This document shows positions 26,907-36,679 of a stretch of 48,801 bases of DNA, piece after piece. Numbering within the stretch: position 1 is the stretch's first letter; every line of letters starts with the position of its first letter. The DNA is from Rodentibacter trehalosifermentans (lineage in GTDB: Bacteria; Pseudomonadota; Gammaproteobacteria; Enterobacterales; Pasteurellaceae), in assembly GCF_002000545.1 (NCBI RefSeq), contig NZ_MLHL01000032.1:1-48801 (forward strand), in the 5' to 3' direction. A program made the translations under genes and the position numbers. The notes beneath the pieces were generated by a model that was given only the letters and a program-made list of their open reading frames with translations, did no database searches and had not been told where the DNA came from.

Positions 26907-27482
26907 ATGGATACCATCATCTCTTATTTTTTAATTTGTTGGCAGAAAAAGTTTAACTATCAAGGTAGAGCAAGACGACTTGAGCTTGGGTCTTTTTTAC
27001 TTGTGACATTCATTATTGCTGCCGGTTTGCAAACGATTGAAATGCTGATTAAAGAATATATTTATCCTTATCCGAATTTTATAAGTATAGATTTCACATC
27101 AATACGCCAAGAACAAAGCTATTCAATTAAAGAAAACATTTTTTCTTTTCATGCCTTTACTACGGTTTATTTTATAATTAGCTTGGTTCCCTTGTTTTCC
27201 GTCATCGGAAGAAGATTCCAGGATTTAAATAAATCAAAATATTGGATTTTCTATTTGCTGTTTCCTGTATTTCTAATTTTCATTGGCTTAGCTCGCCTCA
27301 TGTTATTTTTATATTTTGGTATAACAATTTCATTTCAAGGGGAAGATTATAAACTCTACACCCTTACGGCTTTTGGAGTTTTTTTACTTTATTACATTTT
27401 CTTAATCCTAAAACTGTTATTCCAAGAAGGCGAACCCAAAGAAAATAAATACGGAAAATCACCAAAACAAATAGAAAATTAA
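26907..27482 (+). CDS. DUF805-family membrane protein
   Basis: 191 residues with about four membrane segments, inner membrane, function unknown. DUF805 hallmarks are FNYQGRARRLELGSF near the N terminus, VIGRRFQDLNKSKYW before a helix, and a C-terminal EGEPKENKYGKSP tail. ATG 26907 is chosen over a TTG 24 bases upstream; the ribosome-binding site (AAGAAAA) is weak in either case. The gene is visibly more AT-rich than parE, nirK and parC around it, which suggests separate acquisition. Sits 55 bases after nirK, with an uptake signal in the gap. Confidence 0.75.
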   Translation: MDTIISYFLICWQKKFNYQGRARRLELGSFLLVTFIIAAGLQTIEMLIKEYIYPYPNFISIDFTSIRQEQSYSIKENIFSFHAFTTVYFIISLVPLFSVIGRRFQDLNKSKYWIFYLLFPVFLIFIGLARLMLFLYFGITISFQGEDYKLYTLTAFGVFLLYYIFLILKLLFQEGEPKENKYGKSPKQIEN

Positions 27483-27483
27483 C

Positions 27484-27504
27484 TGCACTTTTTAGTGCAA
27501 TTTT
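27484..27504 (+). terminator. Short hairpin after the DUF805 gene
   Basis: TGCACT-TTTT-AGTGCA followed by ATTTT, directly after the stop codon. A weak terminator, resembling a decayed pair of uptake signals. Confidence 0.5.
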
Positions 27505-27506
27505 CG

Positions 27507-27631
27507 TCTGTCTGAACGTAGCAAGTTCAGAAAATTGCCGTAAAGAAAATTGAAACTAAGCAAAGCACAGCGATTTAACTGGGGCGTGTTTTCTTTGCCT
27601 ACTTTCTTTTATACGAGTAAAAGAAAGTAGG
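27507..27631. repeat. Inverted repeats upstream of parC (REP/MITE-like)
   Basis: Within the 229-base DUF805-parC gap are two further perfect inverted repeats. One is TCTGAAC-N7-GTTCAGA (27507-27527). The other is a 13-bp repeat, CCTACTTTCTTTT (27598-27610) with AAAAGAAAGTAGG (27619-27631) around an 8-base loop. The second has no U tract and lies 80 bases before parC. It looks like a dispersed palindromic element; copy number elsewhere cannot be judged from here. Confidence 0.55.
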
Positions 27632-27711
27632 TCACTTATTGAGCGAAACCCGATATAAATAACATCACGGCGTATGTATTACGTCAACAAAAAACAAAGA
27701 ACCAAAAAACT

Positions 27712-29970
27712 ATGACCACAAATATCAACTACGAAGGCATTGAGCAAATGCCGCTTCGCACTTTCACTGAAAGTGCTTATCTCAACTATTCCATGTACGT
27801 CATTATGGATCGTGCATTGCCTTTTATTGGTGACGGTTTAAAACCGGTACAACGCCGTATCGTTTACGCCATGTCGGAACTGGGGTTAAATGCCACGGCA
27901 AAATATAAAAAATCCGCCCGTACCGTGGGGGATGTGTTAGGTAAATTCCATCCACATGGGGATTCTGCTTGTTATGAAGCGATGGTGCTAATGGCACAGC
28001 CCTTTTCTTATCGTTATCCCTTGGTGGACGGACAAGGCAACTGGGGGGCACCGGATGATCCAAAATCCTTTGCGGCAATGCGTTATACGGAATCACGTCT
28101 TTCCAAAATTTCTGAAATTTTACTTTCCGAACTTGGACAAGGCACGGTGGATTATCAACCAAATTTTGACGGCACTTTAGAAGAACCCCAATATTTACCG
28201 GCACGTTTACCCCATATTTTGCTTAACGGCACCACAGGTATTGCGGTGGGGATGGCAACGGATATTCCCCCTCATAATATTAATGAAATTGCCGATACCG
28301 CCGTTCATTTACTCGATCATCCCAAAGCCAACCTTGACGATCTCTTAAACATTGTGCAAGGACCGGATTTCCCAACAGAAGCCGAAATTATTTCACCAAA
28401 AGCGGAAATTCGTAAAATTTATGAACAAGGCCGTGGATCAATCAAAATGCGGGCGACTTGGAAAAAAGAAGAAGGTGAAATCATTATTTCCGCCCTTCCC
28501 CATCAGGCCTCGCCGTCTAAAATCATTGCCCAAATTGCCGAGCAAATGACCGCAAAAAAATTGCCGATGGTCGAAGATATTCGTGATGAAGCCGATCACG
28601 AAAACCCAATTAGAATTGTGATCGTTCCCCGTTCTAATCGGGTGGATACCGATGCTTTGATGGCGCATTTATTTGCCACCACCGATCTGGAAAAAAGCTA
28701 TCGGGTAAATATGAATATGATTGGGCTTGATCATAAACCGGCAGTGAAAGGCTTAGTGCAAATTCTCAATGAATGGTTACATTTCCGCCGTACTACTGTC
28801 ACACGTCGTTTACAGTATCGCTTGGATAAAGTGCTCGCCCGCTTGCATATTTTAGAAGGGTTAATGATTGCTTTTTTAAATATTGATGAAGTGATCGACA
28901 TTATCCGTCATGAAGACGACCCTAAAGCGGAATTAATGGCTCGTTTTAAACTCAGTGATGAACAAGCCGATGCCATTTTAAATTTACGGCTACGTCACTT
29001 AGCGAAATTAGAAGAGCACCAACTCCGTGCAGAGCAGGATGACTTAGAAAAAGAGCGGTCAAATTTAGAGGCGATTTTAGGTTCTGAACGTCGTCTGAAT
29101 ACGCTCATCAAAAAAGAGATCCAAGAAGATGCCAAAAAATATGCCAGCCCAAGGCTATCGCAATTAGTCGAACGTGAAGAAGCCAAAGCGATTTCCGAAA
29201 GTGAAATGACACCGGCAGAACCGGTTACGGTTATTTTATCGCAAATGGGCTGGGCACGTTGTGCAAAAGGTCATGATATTGATCCAAAAGCATTAAGTTA
29301 TAAAGCAGGCGATGGCTATCTTGCTCATGCCTATGGTAAAAGTAATCAAGCCGCTGTATTTATCGATAGCACAGGACGCAGCTATGCTATTGATCCCCTA
29401 AGCTTACCTTCCGCCCGTTCACAAGGTGAGCCTCTTACCGGTAAATTAACCCTACCGCCAGGAGCAGGTATTGAACATGTGGTGATGGCAGCAGAACAAC
29501 AGCCCTTACTGATGAGTTCAGATGCAGGATATGGCTTTATTTGTAAATTTGAAGATTTAATTGCACGTAATAAAGCAGGAAAAGCCTTAATTTCTTTACC
29601 GGAAAATGCCAAAGTGCTGCCGCCTAAAATTCTGCCAAATTCAACCGCACTTCTTGTTGCCTTAACGTCAGCCGGTAGAATGTTGATTTTTCCGGCACAA
29701 GATTTGCCGGTATTATCAAAAGGTAAAGGCAATAAAATTGTGAGTATTTCCGCAACGAACGCAAAAGATCGTAGCGAATTATTAGTCAAATTATTGCTCA
29801 TTTCAGATCAAGCCAGTCTTGAGTTCCATTCCGGTAAAAGAAAAATCACATTAAAACCGGAGGATCTGCAAAAATTCCAAGCGGAACGCGGTAGAAAAGG
29901 ATCACCGCTTCCCCGTGGCTTACACAGTAACGTAGATATTGTCGTGATCGAACCTGAACACAACATATAA
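27712..29970 (+). CDS. parC: DNA topoisomerase IV subunit A
   Basis: DNA cleavage-rejoining subunit of topoisomerase IV, partner of ParE. 752 residues (E. coli 752). The breakage domain contains [26 protein letters not shown] and [12 protein letters not shown] with the catalytic Tyr. The quinolone region keeps Ser85 and Glu89, equivalent to E. coli Ser80/Glu84, so it appears wild type. The C-terminal beta-pinwheel domain (about 500-740) lacks the GyrA box, as expected for ParC. gltS follows after 32 bases. Confidence 0.97.
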   Translation: MTTNINYEGIEQMPLRTFTESAYLNYSMYVIMDRALPFIGDGLKPVQRRIVYAMSELGLNATAKYKKSARTVGDVLGKFHPHGDSACYEAMVLMAQPFSYRYPLVDGQGNWGAPDDPKSFAAMRYTESRLSKISEILLSELGQGTVDYQPNFDGTLEEPQYLPARLPHILLNGTTGIAVGMATDIPPHNINEIADTAVHLLDHPKANLDDLLNIVQGPDFPTEAEIISPKAEIRKIYEQGRGSIKMRATWKKEEGEIIISALPHQASPSKIIAQIAEQMTAKKLPMVEDIRDEADHENPIRIVIVPRSNRVDTDALMAHLFATTDLEKSYRVNMNMIGLDHKPAVKGLVQILNEWLHFRRTTVTRRLQYRLDKVLARLHILEGLMIAFLNIDEVIDIIRHEDDPKAELMARFKLSDEQADAILNLRLRHLAKLEEHQLRAEQDDLEKERSNLEAILGSERRLNTLIKKEIQEDAKKYASPRLSQLVEREEAKAISESEMTPAEPVTVILSQMGWARCAKGHDIDPKALSYKAGDGYLAHAYGKSNQAAVFIDSTGRSYAIDPLSLPSARSQGEPLTGKLTLPPGAGIEHVVMAAEQQPLLMSSDAGYGFICKFEDLIARNKAGKALISLPENAKVLPPKILPNSTALLVALTSAGRMLIFPAQDLPVLSKGKGNKIVSISATNAKDRSELLVKLLLISDQASLEFHSGKRKITLKPEDLQKFQAERGRKGSPLPRGLHSNVDIVVIEPEHNI

Positions 29971-30002
29971 ATTTTCCGAAACCAATTAGAGGAGTATATT
30001 TC

Positions 30003-31217
30003 GTGAATATTGTATTTGATACTTATCAAACACTTGCACTCGCAAGTCTTGTTTTATTGCTCGGCTATTTTTTAGTAAAGCGCATTAGCGTACTTAAAAA
30101 TTTTAACATTCCCGAACCCGTTGTCGGCGGTTTCATTGTCGCTATCGCCTTAGCCATTTGGCATCAGATAGATAGTACTTCCTTTACTTTTGAGAAAAGT
30201 TTACAAACCACAATGATGTTGGTTTTCTTCTCATCAATCGGTTTAAGTGCAAATTTTGCCCGTTTAATAAAAGGCGGTAAACCGCTTATTGTTTTCCTCT
30301 TTGTGGCAGCTGCATTAATTTTCTTCCAAAACGTTATCGGTATTGCCGGTACACAGGTTTTAGGCATTGATCCTGCCTATGGCTTATTGGCAGGCTCTAT
30401 CACCTTAACCGGTGGTCATGGCACCGGTGCGGCTTGGGCTGAAACCTTCATCAAAGAATTTAACTTACCGGCAGCAACCGAAATCGCTATGGCTTGTGCC
30501 ACTTTCGGTTTAGTGTTTGGCGGTATCATCGGTGGCCCTGTTGCACGTTTCTTATTAAATCGTCAAAAACAAGGGGAAAACCCGGAAAATGATGAAGTTG
30601 ATGATGTACAAGAAGCCTTTGAGCATCCCACCTATCAACGTAAAGTGAACGCCCGTTCTATCATTGAAACCATTGCGATGATGTCTTTCTGTTTATTGAT
30701 CGGTCAATATCTGGATAGCATGACAAAAGGCACAGCATTACAACTTCCAACCTTCGTTTGGTGTTTGTTTACCAGTGTGATTATCCGTAATACCCTAGCG
30801 CATATTTTCAAATTCCGTGTAGCCGATTCAGCCATTGATGTATTAGGTAGCGTAGGCTTATCCATTTTCCTCGCTATTGCTTTAATGTCATTAAAACTTT
30901 GGGAATTGGCAGGTCTTGCAACAGATGTACTCATTATCCTTGCGTTTCAAGTTGCGTTTATGGCATTTTTTGCCATTTATGTCACTTATCGAGTGATGGG
31001 TAAAGACTATGATGCCATCGTGCTCAGCGCAGGGCACTGTGGTTTCGGTCTGGGTGCAACACCAACTGCGGTGGCAAATATGCAGGCAATCACAAGCCGT
31101 TTCGGTGCGTCCCACAAAGCCTTTTTAATCGTACCCATGGTAGGCGCATTTTTTATTGACTTGATTAATGCCTCATTATTAAAAATTTTCTTCGTTGTAG
31201 TGACTTATTTACACTAA
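30003..31217 (+). CDS. gltS: Sodium/glutamate symporter GltS
   Basis: Inner-membrane Na+-coupled glutamate transporter, 404 residues (E. coli 401), with about ten membrane segments in two inverted halves. Family signatures are GGFIVAIAL, SSIGLSANFARLIKGG, LTGGHGTGAAWAETF in the first half and SAGHCGFGLGATPTAVANMQAI in the second. The start is GTG 30003 after GAGGAG. It follows parC by 32 bases, as in H. influenzae (HI1529-HI1530), so may share its transcript. Confidence 0.96.
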   Translation: MNIVFDTYQTLALASLVLLLGYFLVKRISVLKNFNIPEPVVGGFIVAIALAIWHQIDSTSFTFEKSLQTTMMLVFFSSIGLSANFARLIKGGKPLIVFLFVAAALIFFQNVIGIAGTQVLGIDPAYGLLAGSITLTGGHGTGAAWAETFIKEFNLPAATEIAMACATFGLVFGGIIGGPVARFLLNRQKQGENPENDEVDDVQEAFEHPTYQRKVNARSIIETIAMMSFCLLIGQYLDSMTKGTALQLPTFVWCLFTSVIIRNTLAHIFKFRVADSAIDVLGSVGLSIFLAIALMSLKLWELAGLATDVLIILAFQVAFMAFFAIYVTYRVMGKDYDAIVLSAGHCGFGLGATPTAVANMQAITSRFGASHKAFLIVPMVGAFFIDLINASLLKIFFVVVTYLH

Positions 31218-31237
31218 TGAAATATAAAAAGGGCGGT

Positions 31238-31335
31238 AAAATTATTCGCAAACTCACTTACTCGTTTGCTCACCCCTATCGGGGGCGTTGGAAAAGCCAA
31301 CGCTCAAAAACATTATTTTTTATGACCGCTCTTTT
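31238..31335. repeat. Cluster of hairpins downstream of gltS
   Basis: Three adjacent stem-loops: GCAAAC/GTTTGC around 31249-31270, CCCC-TATC-GGGG (31273-31284), and GCGTTGG (31285-31291) with CCAACGC (31297-31303). The first and last parts are framed by GGGCGGT and ACCGCTCTTTTT. The set probably acts as the convergent gltS terminator, but its layered palindromes also resemble a dispersed intergenic element. Confidence 0.45.
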
Positions 31336-31340
31336 TCATT

Positions 31341-31847
31341 CTAAACCTGATATTTTGTTTTATCTCCAATATCAAAATGCAACGGCATCCGCCATTTTTG
31401 TATGGCAAGAAGTAACATCAACATCCCAACAATAATGGATAAAACACGGGTCAGCATTCCCCCCTCAAATACCCAAACAAACCAGAGTATTGCGACAAAA
31501 ACAGGTTGTAAATTTAATAAAGGTACACGAAAACAAAAGTATTCCTTAAAACAAAGCCCCCCTAATGTCATCAAAGCCCCACCTAATGCCAATTCATGCC
31601 AGCCCAAAATATAAAAGACCAAACCAATCCAAGTGGCAAATTGAAAGGTGAGACGAAAATGTTTGAGGTAAATATGCAAAGAAGAGGCACAACAGGTTGC
31701 GGCAATCAAAATAGCCACTTCTGCCTCAGCGGGAAACCAACTCAGCAGTAAAACAGCAAAAGCTGCGACAACAAAGCCTGTTCGATAAATCACCACAGTA
31801 AGCTTATCCCAAGCATCCATTGGGGATTGAATATGCGGATCAGCCAT
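31341..31847 (-). CDS. Predicted integral membrane protein (DUF2301-like)
   Basis: 168 residues with about five membrane segments and no signal peptide. The opening MADPHIQSPMDAWDKLTVVIYR and the motif SSLHIYLKHFRL, then GLCFKEYFCFR, match my memory of the uncharacterised DUF2301 family; function unknown. AAAAGGAGAA precedes the ATG. It lies downstream of mpl on the same strand, separated by an inverted-USS hairpin, and converges on gltS. Confidence 0.75.
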   Translation of the reverse strand: MADPHIQSPMDAWDKLTVVIYRTGFVVAAFAVLLLSWFPAEAEVAILIAATCCASSLHIYLKHFRLTFQFATWIGLVFYILGWHELALGGALMTLGGLCFKEYFCFRVPLLNLQPVFVAILWFVWVFEGGMLTRVLSIIVGMLMLLLAIQKWRMPLHFDIGDKTKYQV

Positions 31848-31871
31848 TTTTTCTCCTTTTCTAATAATAAA

Positions 31872-31914
31872 ACAAAAGTGCGGTCAGAAATGATTTATTT
31901 TCCAACCGCACTTT
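31872..31914 (-). terminator. Inverted-USS terminator after mpl
   Basis: AAAGTGCGGT (31875-31884) and ACCGCACTTT (31905-31914) with a 20-base loop. On the leftward strand it is followed by TGTTTTATT. Confidence 0.65.
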
Positions 31915-31927
31915 AACCCATAGATTA

Positions 31928-33283
31928 TTACTTGAGCTTATCTAAGATTTTCTGATGAATACCACCAAAGCTGCCATTTGACATCACCAAAATATGATCC
32001 GTGGGTTGAGCTTCAGCAACGATCATATCTACTAATTTATCAAGATTGGCCGTCCAATATGCCGGTTGTACGCACTGTGCGGCAATTTCCGCAACTTCCC
32101 AAGGAATATTATCCGGCTGTAACATAAAGACGACATCCGCTCTGCCCAATGCCGGCGCAATTTCATCTTTATGTACGCCCATTTTCATGGTATTTGAACG
32201 AGGCTCTAATACAGCAAGAATTCGAACACCACCGCCGACTTTATCACGCAAGGCGGTTAACGTGGCTAAAATCGCTTCAGGGTGATGGGCAAAATCATCA
32301 TAAACCATAATCCCTTTTACTTCCCCTTTCACCTCTAAACGGCGTTTGGCATTAATAAAAGATCCCAAGGCTTCACAGGCTTTTTCCACCGATACCCCGG
32401 CATGATAGGCTGCGGCAATTGCCATTAGCGCATTATGCATATTATGTACTCCTACCACATTCCACGTCACTTCTGCCACTTTTTCCCCCTGATGGAATAC
32501 GGCAAAATGGGAGGCATCTGTCGTGATCCGCTCAGCAAACCATTCCTTATCTTCCCCGATAAATTGTTGTTCAGACCAATAGCCCATGGCTAAGGTATCT
32601 TTTACACTTTGCTCATTGGCAAAAGAAAGAATGCGCCCGCTTGACGGGATGGTGCGGATCATATGATGGAACTGGCGTTGAATGGCTTTCAGATCATCAA
32701 AAATATCTGCATGATCAAAACTGATATTATTGATAATGAGGGTTTTGGGGTTGTAATGCACAAACTTAGAGCGTTTATCAAAAAATGCGGTGTCATATTC
32801 ATCGGCTTCAATAACAAAGAAATCGCTTTCTCCTAAACGGGCAGATGTTCCAAAATTACCGGCAATACCGCCAATTAAAAAGCCGGGTTTCAAGCCGTTT
32901 TGCTCTAAGATCCAAGTTAGCATACCAGTTGTAGTGGTTTTACCATGTGTTCCTGAAACCGCCAAAACCCAACGATTTCTTAATAAGTTATCATGTAACC
33001 ACTGAGGGCCTGATGTATAGGGTAAACGGTTTTCCAATATATATTCTACACAAGGGTTACCACGTTTTAGTGCATTGCCAATAATCACCATATCCGGTGC
33101 CGGTTGAAGTTGATCTACATCATAATTGGGAATAATATCAATATTTTGTTCTTGTAAAAAAGTGCTCATCGGCGGATAAACATTGGTATCCGAACCGGTT
33201 ACTTTATATCCCATTTGTTTGGCGATCATCGCAACGCCGCCCATAAATGTACCGCAAATACCTAAAATATGAATATGTTTCAT
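31928..33283 (-). CDS. mpl: UDP-MurNAc:L-Ala-D-Glu-mDap ligase Mpl
   Basis: Cytosolic murein recycling ligase that joins the recovered tripeptide to UDP-N-acetylmuramate. 451 residues (E. coli 457). N-terminal Rossmann segment HIHILGICGTFMGG, ATP loop GTHGKTTTTG (111-120), central EADEYDTAFFDKRSKF, and C-terminal DDFAHHPEAI are Mur-ligase landmarks; the tripeptide ligase is distinguished from MurC by CGTFMGGVA. ATG 33283 is chosen; a frame 31 residues longer overlaps the preceding terminator. metC lies upstream on the same strand, as in HI0121-HI0122. Confidence 0.95.
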   Translation of the reverse strand: MKHIHILGICGTFMGGVAMIAKQMGYKVTGSDTNVYPPMSTFLQEQNIDIIPNYDVDQLQPAPDMVIIGNALKRGNPCVEYILENRLPYTSGPQWLHDNLLRNRWVLAVSGTHGKTTTTGMLTWILEQNGLKPGFLIGGIAGNFGTSARLGESDFFVIEADEYDTAFFDKRSKFVHYNPKTLIINNISFDHADIFDDLKAIQRQFHHMIRTIPSSGRILSFANEQSVKDTLAMGYWSEQQFIGEDKEWFAERITTDASHFAVFHQGEKVAEVTWNVVGVHNMHNALMAIAAAYHAGVSVEKACEALGSFINAKRRLEVKGEVKGIMVYDDFAHHPEAILATLTALRDKVGGGVRILAVLEPRSNTMKMGVHKDEIAPALGRADVVFMLQPDNIPWEVAEIAAQCVQPAYWTANLDKLVDMIVAEAQPTDHILVMSNGSFGGIHQKILDKLK

Positions 33284-33344
33284 TGTTATCCCTTTTTCTA
33301 TTAAAAATGGCGGGTATGATAAATCAACTGAAGAAATGAGTAAA

Positions 33345-33370
33345 TAAGGGCCTGGTTTCCAAGCCCTTTT
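33345..33370 (-). terminator. metC terminator
   Basis: AAGGGCTTGG and CCAGGCCCTT with a 3-base loop, followed leftward by ATTTA. It lies between metC and mpl. Confidence 0.65.
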
Positions 33371-33382
33371 ATACAAATCATA

Positions 33383-34573
33383 TTATACAATACGTTCAAA
33401 GCCCGCTTTCAAATCCTCAATTAATTCATCGGGATCTTCAAAGCCGATATGCACGCGAATGAGAGAGCCCGTGAGTTTTCGTGTGATATTTGGGCGAATT
33501 TTAGCAATCTCTTCCGGTTGATGGCATAAAATTAACGACTCAAAGCCCCCCCATGAATAGGCCATGGAAAAGAGCTTGAAATGATCCATAAATTGTTCAA
33601 CTTGTTCATCGTTCAAACGTTGGGTTAATTCAAAGGAAAATAACCCACTTGCGCCTTTAAAATCACGTTGGAAAAATTCATGCCCCGGGCAACTTGGCAA
33701 GGCAGGATGATAAACGGCTTTAACTTGTGGCCGCTCAGTCAACCATTTTGCGATTTTAAGGCTACTTTCATGATGTTGTTTTAAACGTACCCCCAATGTG
33801 CGAATACCTCTTGCGGTGGTATAAGCAGAATCGGCATCGACCATTTGCCCCATTAAATAGGAATGTTCACGGAGCTGAGACCATGTACGGGCATTCGCCA
33901 CTGCCGTGCCAATCATCACATCAGAATGCCCGACTAAATACTTTGTGCCCGCCTGAATAGAAATATCGATACCGTATTCTAATGCCTTAAACAATACGCC
34001 TGCTCCCCAAGTATTATCCATCATAATCACAATCTCAGGCTTCACTGCACGAGCGGTCTTTACAATAGCCGGGATATCCGGCACTTCCATAGTAAGAGAA
34101 CTCGGTGATTCTAAAAACAGCACGGAAGTATTCGGTTGAATGAGTTGTGCGATGCGCTCCCCCATTAAAGGATCATAATAGGTGGTTTCAACCTGCATCT
34201 TTTTCAAAACGATGTTACAGAAATCTTGTGTCGGTTCATAAGCAGCACCGCTCATTAAAATATGATCACCGCTTTTTACAAAAGATAAGATCGCATTGGT
34301 GACCGCCGCTGCACCGCAAGGATAAAGATAGCATCCCTCTCCGCCTTCCATTTCACACATCAGATCTTGCAAGGCAAAATGCGTGAGTGTTCCACGACGT
34401 CCATAAAACAATTCGCCTTTATAACGATTTTTAGTGCAGTGTTTTTTCTCTGCGATAGTGTCAAAAACCAATGAAGAAGCCCGTTGAATTACTGGATTCA
34501 CTGACCCTTGAGTAACACGTTTATTACGCCCGGCATGAACAAGTGTCGTGGATAATGAATGATTTTTAGCCAT
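33383..34573 (-). CDS. metC: Cystathionine beta-lyase MetC
   Basis: PLP enzyme converting cystathionine to homocysteine, pyruvate and ammonia in methionine synthesis. 396 residues (E. coli 395). The cofactor lysine is Lys211 in [24 protein letters not shown] holds the PLP-pairing Asp186; [12 protein letters not shown] is the substrate-channel region. The match is to the enterobacterial MetC branch and not cystathionine gamma-synthase. No clear MetJ box (AGACGTCT-like) was found upstream. Divergent from pgsA across a 351-base gap. Confidence 0.94.
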   Translation of the reverse strand: MAKNHSLSTTLVHAGRNKRVTQGSVNPVIQRASSLVFDTIAEKKHCTKNRYKGELFYGRRGTLTHFALQDLMCEMEGGEGCYLYPCGAAAVTNAILSFVKSGDHILMSGAAYEPTQDFCNIVLKKMQVETTYYDPLMGERIAQLIQPNTSVLFLESPSSLTMEVPDIPAIVKTARAVKPEIVIMMDNTWGAGVLFKALEYGIDISIQAGTKYLVGHSDVMIGTAVANARTWSQLREHSYLMGQMVDADSAYTTARGIRTLGVRLKQHHESSLKIAKWLTERPQVKAVYHPALPSCPGHEFFQRDFKGASGLFSFELTQRLNDEQVEQFMDHFKLFSMAYSWGGFESLILCHQPEEIAKIRPNITRKLTGSLIRVHIGFEDPDELIEDLKAGFERIV

Positions 34574-34672
34574 AAATTCTACCTTTATTTGACAAGATTA
34601 ATTTAAATGATAAAACATTTGGATTGTACTTCATCTGCAGTTTTAGGCAATGGTGAAAATGCGATCATTTGT

Positions 34673-34867
34673 TATACTTCAAAACCGACAATGTAAACCA
34701 ACAAGCGACGATAACTATTCATCTTACCTGATTAAGATATTAAAGCGTTAAATCAGGAAAATTAAGCTTTAAGAAGATCATTAAAAAACCATATAAGTGC
34801 CCCTCAAGAAATAAAAGGCAATCTTTATTAAATCTTTACAATAAAGCCACTTGATGTGGCTTTTTTT
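34673..34867 (+). ncRNA. Candidate small RNA in the metC/pgsA gap
   Basis: The 351-base gap between divergent metC and pgsA holds an extended -10 (TG-T-TATACT, 34670-34678) and, about 165 bases later, a perfect intrinsic terminator: AAAGCCAC-TTGAT-GTGGCTTT, then Ts, 34843-34867. No ORF with a good start lies between. A stem CCTGATT/AATCAGG (about 34727-34759) sits inside. A rightward terminator 57 bases before pgsA, with no gene upstream on that strand, implies a short transcript of about 180 nt. It is not one of the small RNAs I can recognise (6S, GcvB, tmRNA). A pgsA leader with premature termination is the alternative. Confidence 0.45.
34843..34867 (+). terminator. Orphan intrinsic terminator upstream of pgsA
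   Basis: AAAGCCAC (34843-34850), loop TTGAT, GTGGCTTT with seven Ts (34861-34867). No rightward coding gene lies upstream within this gap. Confidence 0.85.
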
Positions 34868-34924
34868 ATCACGAGATATCCTTTAGAATAAAGGCATTAG
34901 TAACCAAAGTGCGGTTAATTTTTC

Positions 34925-35491
34925 ATGAAATTTAATATCCCGACTTTTCTCACACTTTTTCGTGTAATCCTTATTCCTTTTTTTGTGATTACCTTTTATC
35001 TGCCTATTGAATCTGCCCCTTTTATTACCACTCTCATTTTCTTTATTGCCGGTGTGACAGATTGGCTTGATGGCTATCTTGCCCGCAAATGGAAACAAAC
35101 CACCCGTTTTGGTGCATTTTTAGATCCTGTTGCCGATAAAGTGATGGTGGTTGCCGCACTTGTACTGATTGTTGAATATCAACATACCTTTTGGATCACA
35201 ATCCCTGCGATGATTATGATCTCCCGTGAAATTATTATTTCCGCCTTGCGTGAATGGATGGCAGAACTGGGAGAACGCAATAAAGTGGCAGTGTCTTGGT
35301 TGGGAAAAGTGAAAACCACCTCACAAATGCTGGCATTGGGCGGATTACTGTGGCGTTATAACGTTTATATGGAAATATTAGCGATCGTTTTACTTTACAT
35401 TGCCGCCATTTTAACGGTTTGGTCTATGATTCAGTACTTAAAAGTTGCCAAAGAAAATGTATTAGATGAGATAGAAAATAAACAAGCATAA
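34925..35491 (+). CDS. pgsA: CDP-diacylglycerol-glycerol-3-phosphate phosphatidyltransferase
   Basis: Inner-membrane enzyme for the committed step to phosphatidylglycerol and cardiolipin. 188 residues (E. coli 182), about five membrane segments. The CDP-alcohol phosphatidyltransferase motif D-x2-DG-x2-AR-x8-G-x3-D-x3-D is complete: DWLDGYLAR to [10 protein letters not shown]. The upstream ribosome-binding site is weak, and an uptake signal lies immediately before it. Convergent with metF, sharing a terminator. Same neighbour order as HI0121-HI0123. Confidence 0.95.
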   Translation: MKFNIPTFLTLFRVILIPFFVITFYLPIESAPFITTLIFFIAGVTDWLDGYLARKWKQTTRFGAFLDPVADKVMVVAALVLIVEYQHTFWITIPAMIMISREIIISALREWMAELGERNKVAVSWLGKVKTTSQMLALGGLLWRYNVYMEILAIVLLYIAAILTVWSMIQYLKVAKENVLDEIENKQA

Positions 35492-35531
35492 ACCCTGTCT
35501 TTCTCAAAACCTGCTTTCGCTTAAATGGCAT

Positions 35532-35560
35532 AAAGGGCTTAGGATTTCTCCTAAGCCCTT
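35532..35560. terminator. Bidirectional hairpin between pgsA and metF
   Basis: AAGGGCTTAGGA and TCCTAAGCCCTT form a 12-bp stem with a 4-base loop in the convergent gap. T tracts on either side are short. Confidence 0.7.
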
Positions 35561-35580
35561 AGCGTTTCATAAAATAGCAA

Positions 35581-36519
<939 letters not shown>

Positions 36520-36679
36520 TTATCTATGATGTCAATTTTAATAAATTCATAAAAAACATTAATAAAATCCATAGTGTTTTTACAAAAAATCTTCACACGC
36601 CCCCACATTAACTTCACAAAAGAGAAGAAATCAGGCTAAAATACGCCAATTTTTTTGACCGCACTTTGATAAGCTCGTC

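Noticed and set aside
25657-27711. Prophage or genomic island between parE and parC
   Set aside because: No integrase, transposase, tRNA or attachment repeats; only two genes and palindromes.
31217-31435. 72-residue rightward ORF directly after gltS
   Set aside because: Runs through the hairpin cluster and into the antisense of the convergent membrane-protein gene; no family resemblance.
34603-34622. Fur box near the candidate small RNA
   Set aside because: AAATG-ATAAAA-CATTT is only a partial match to the 19-bp Fur consensus and not positioned on the predicted promoter.
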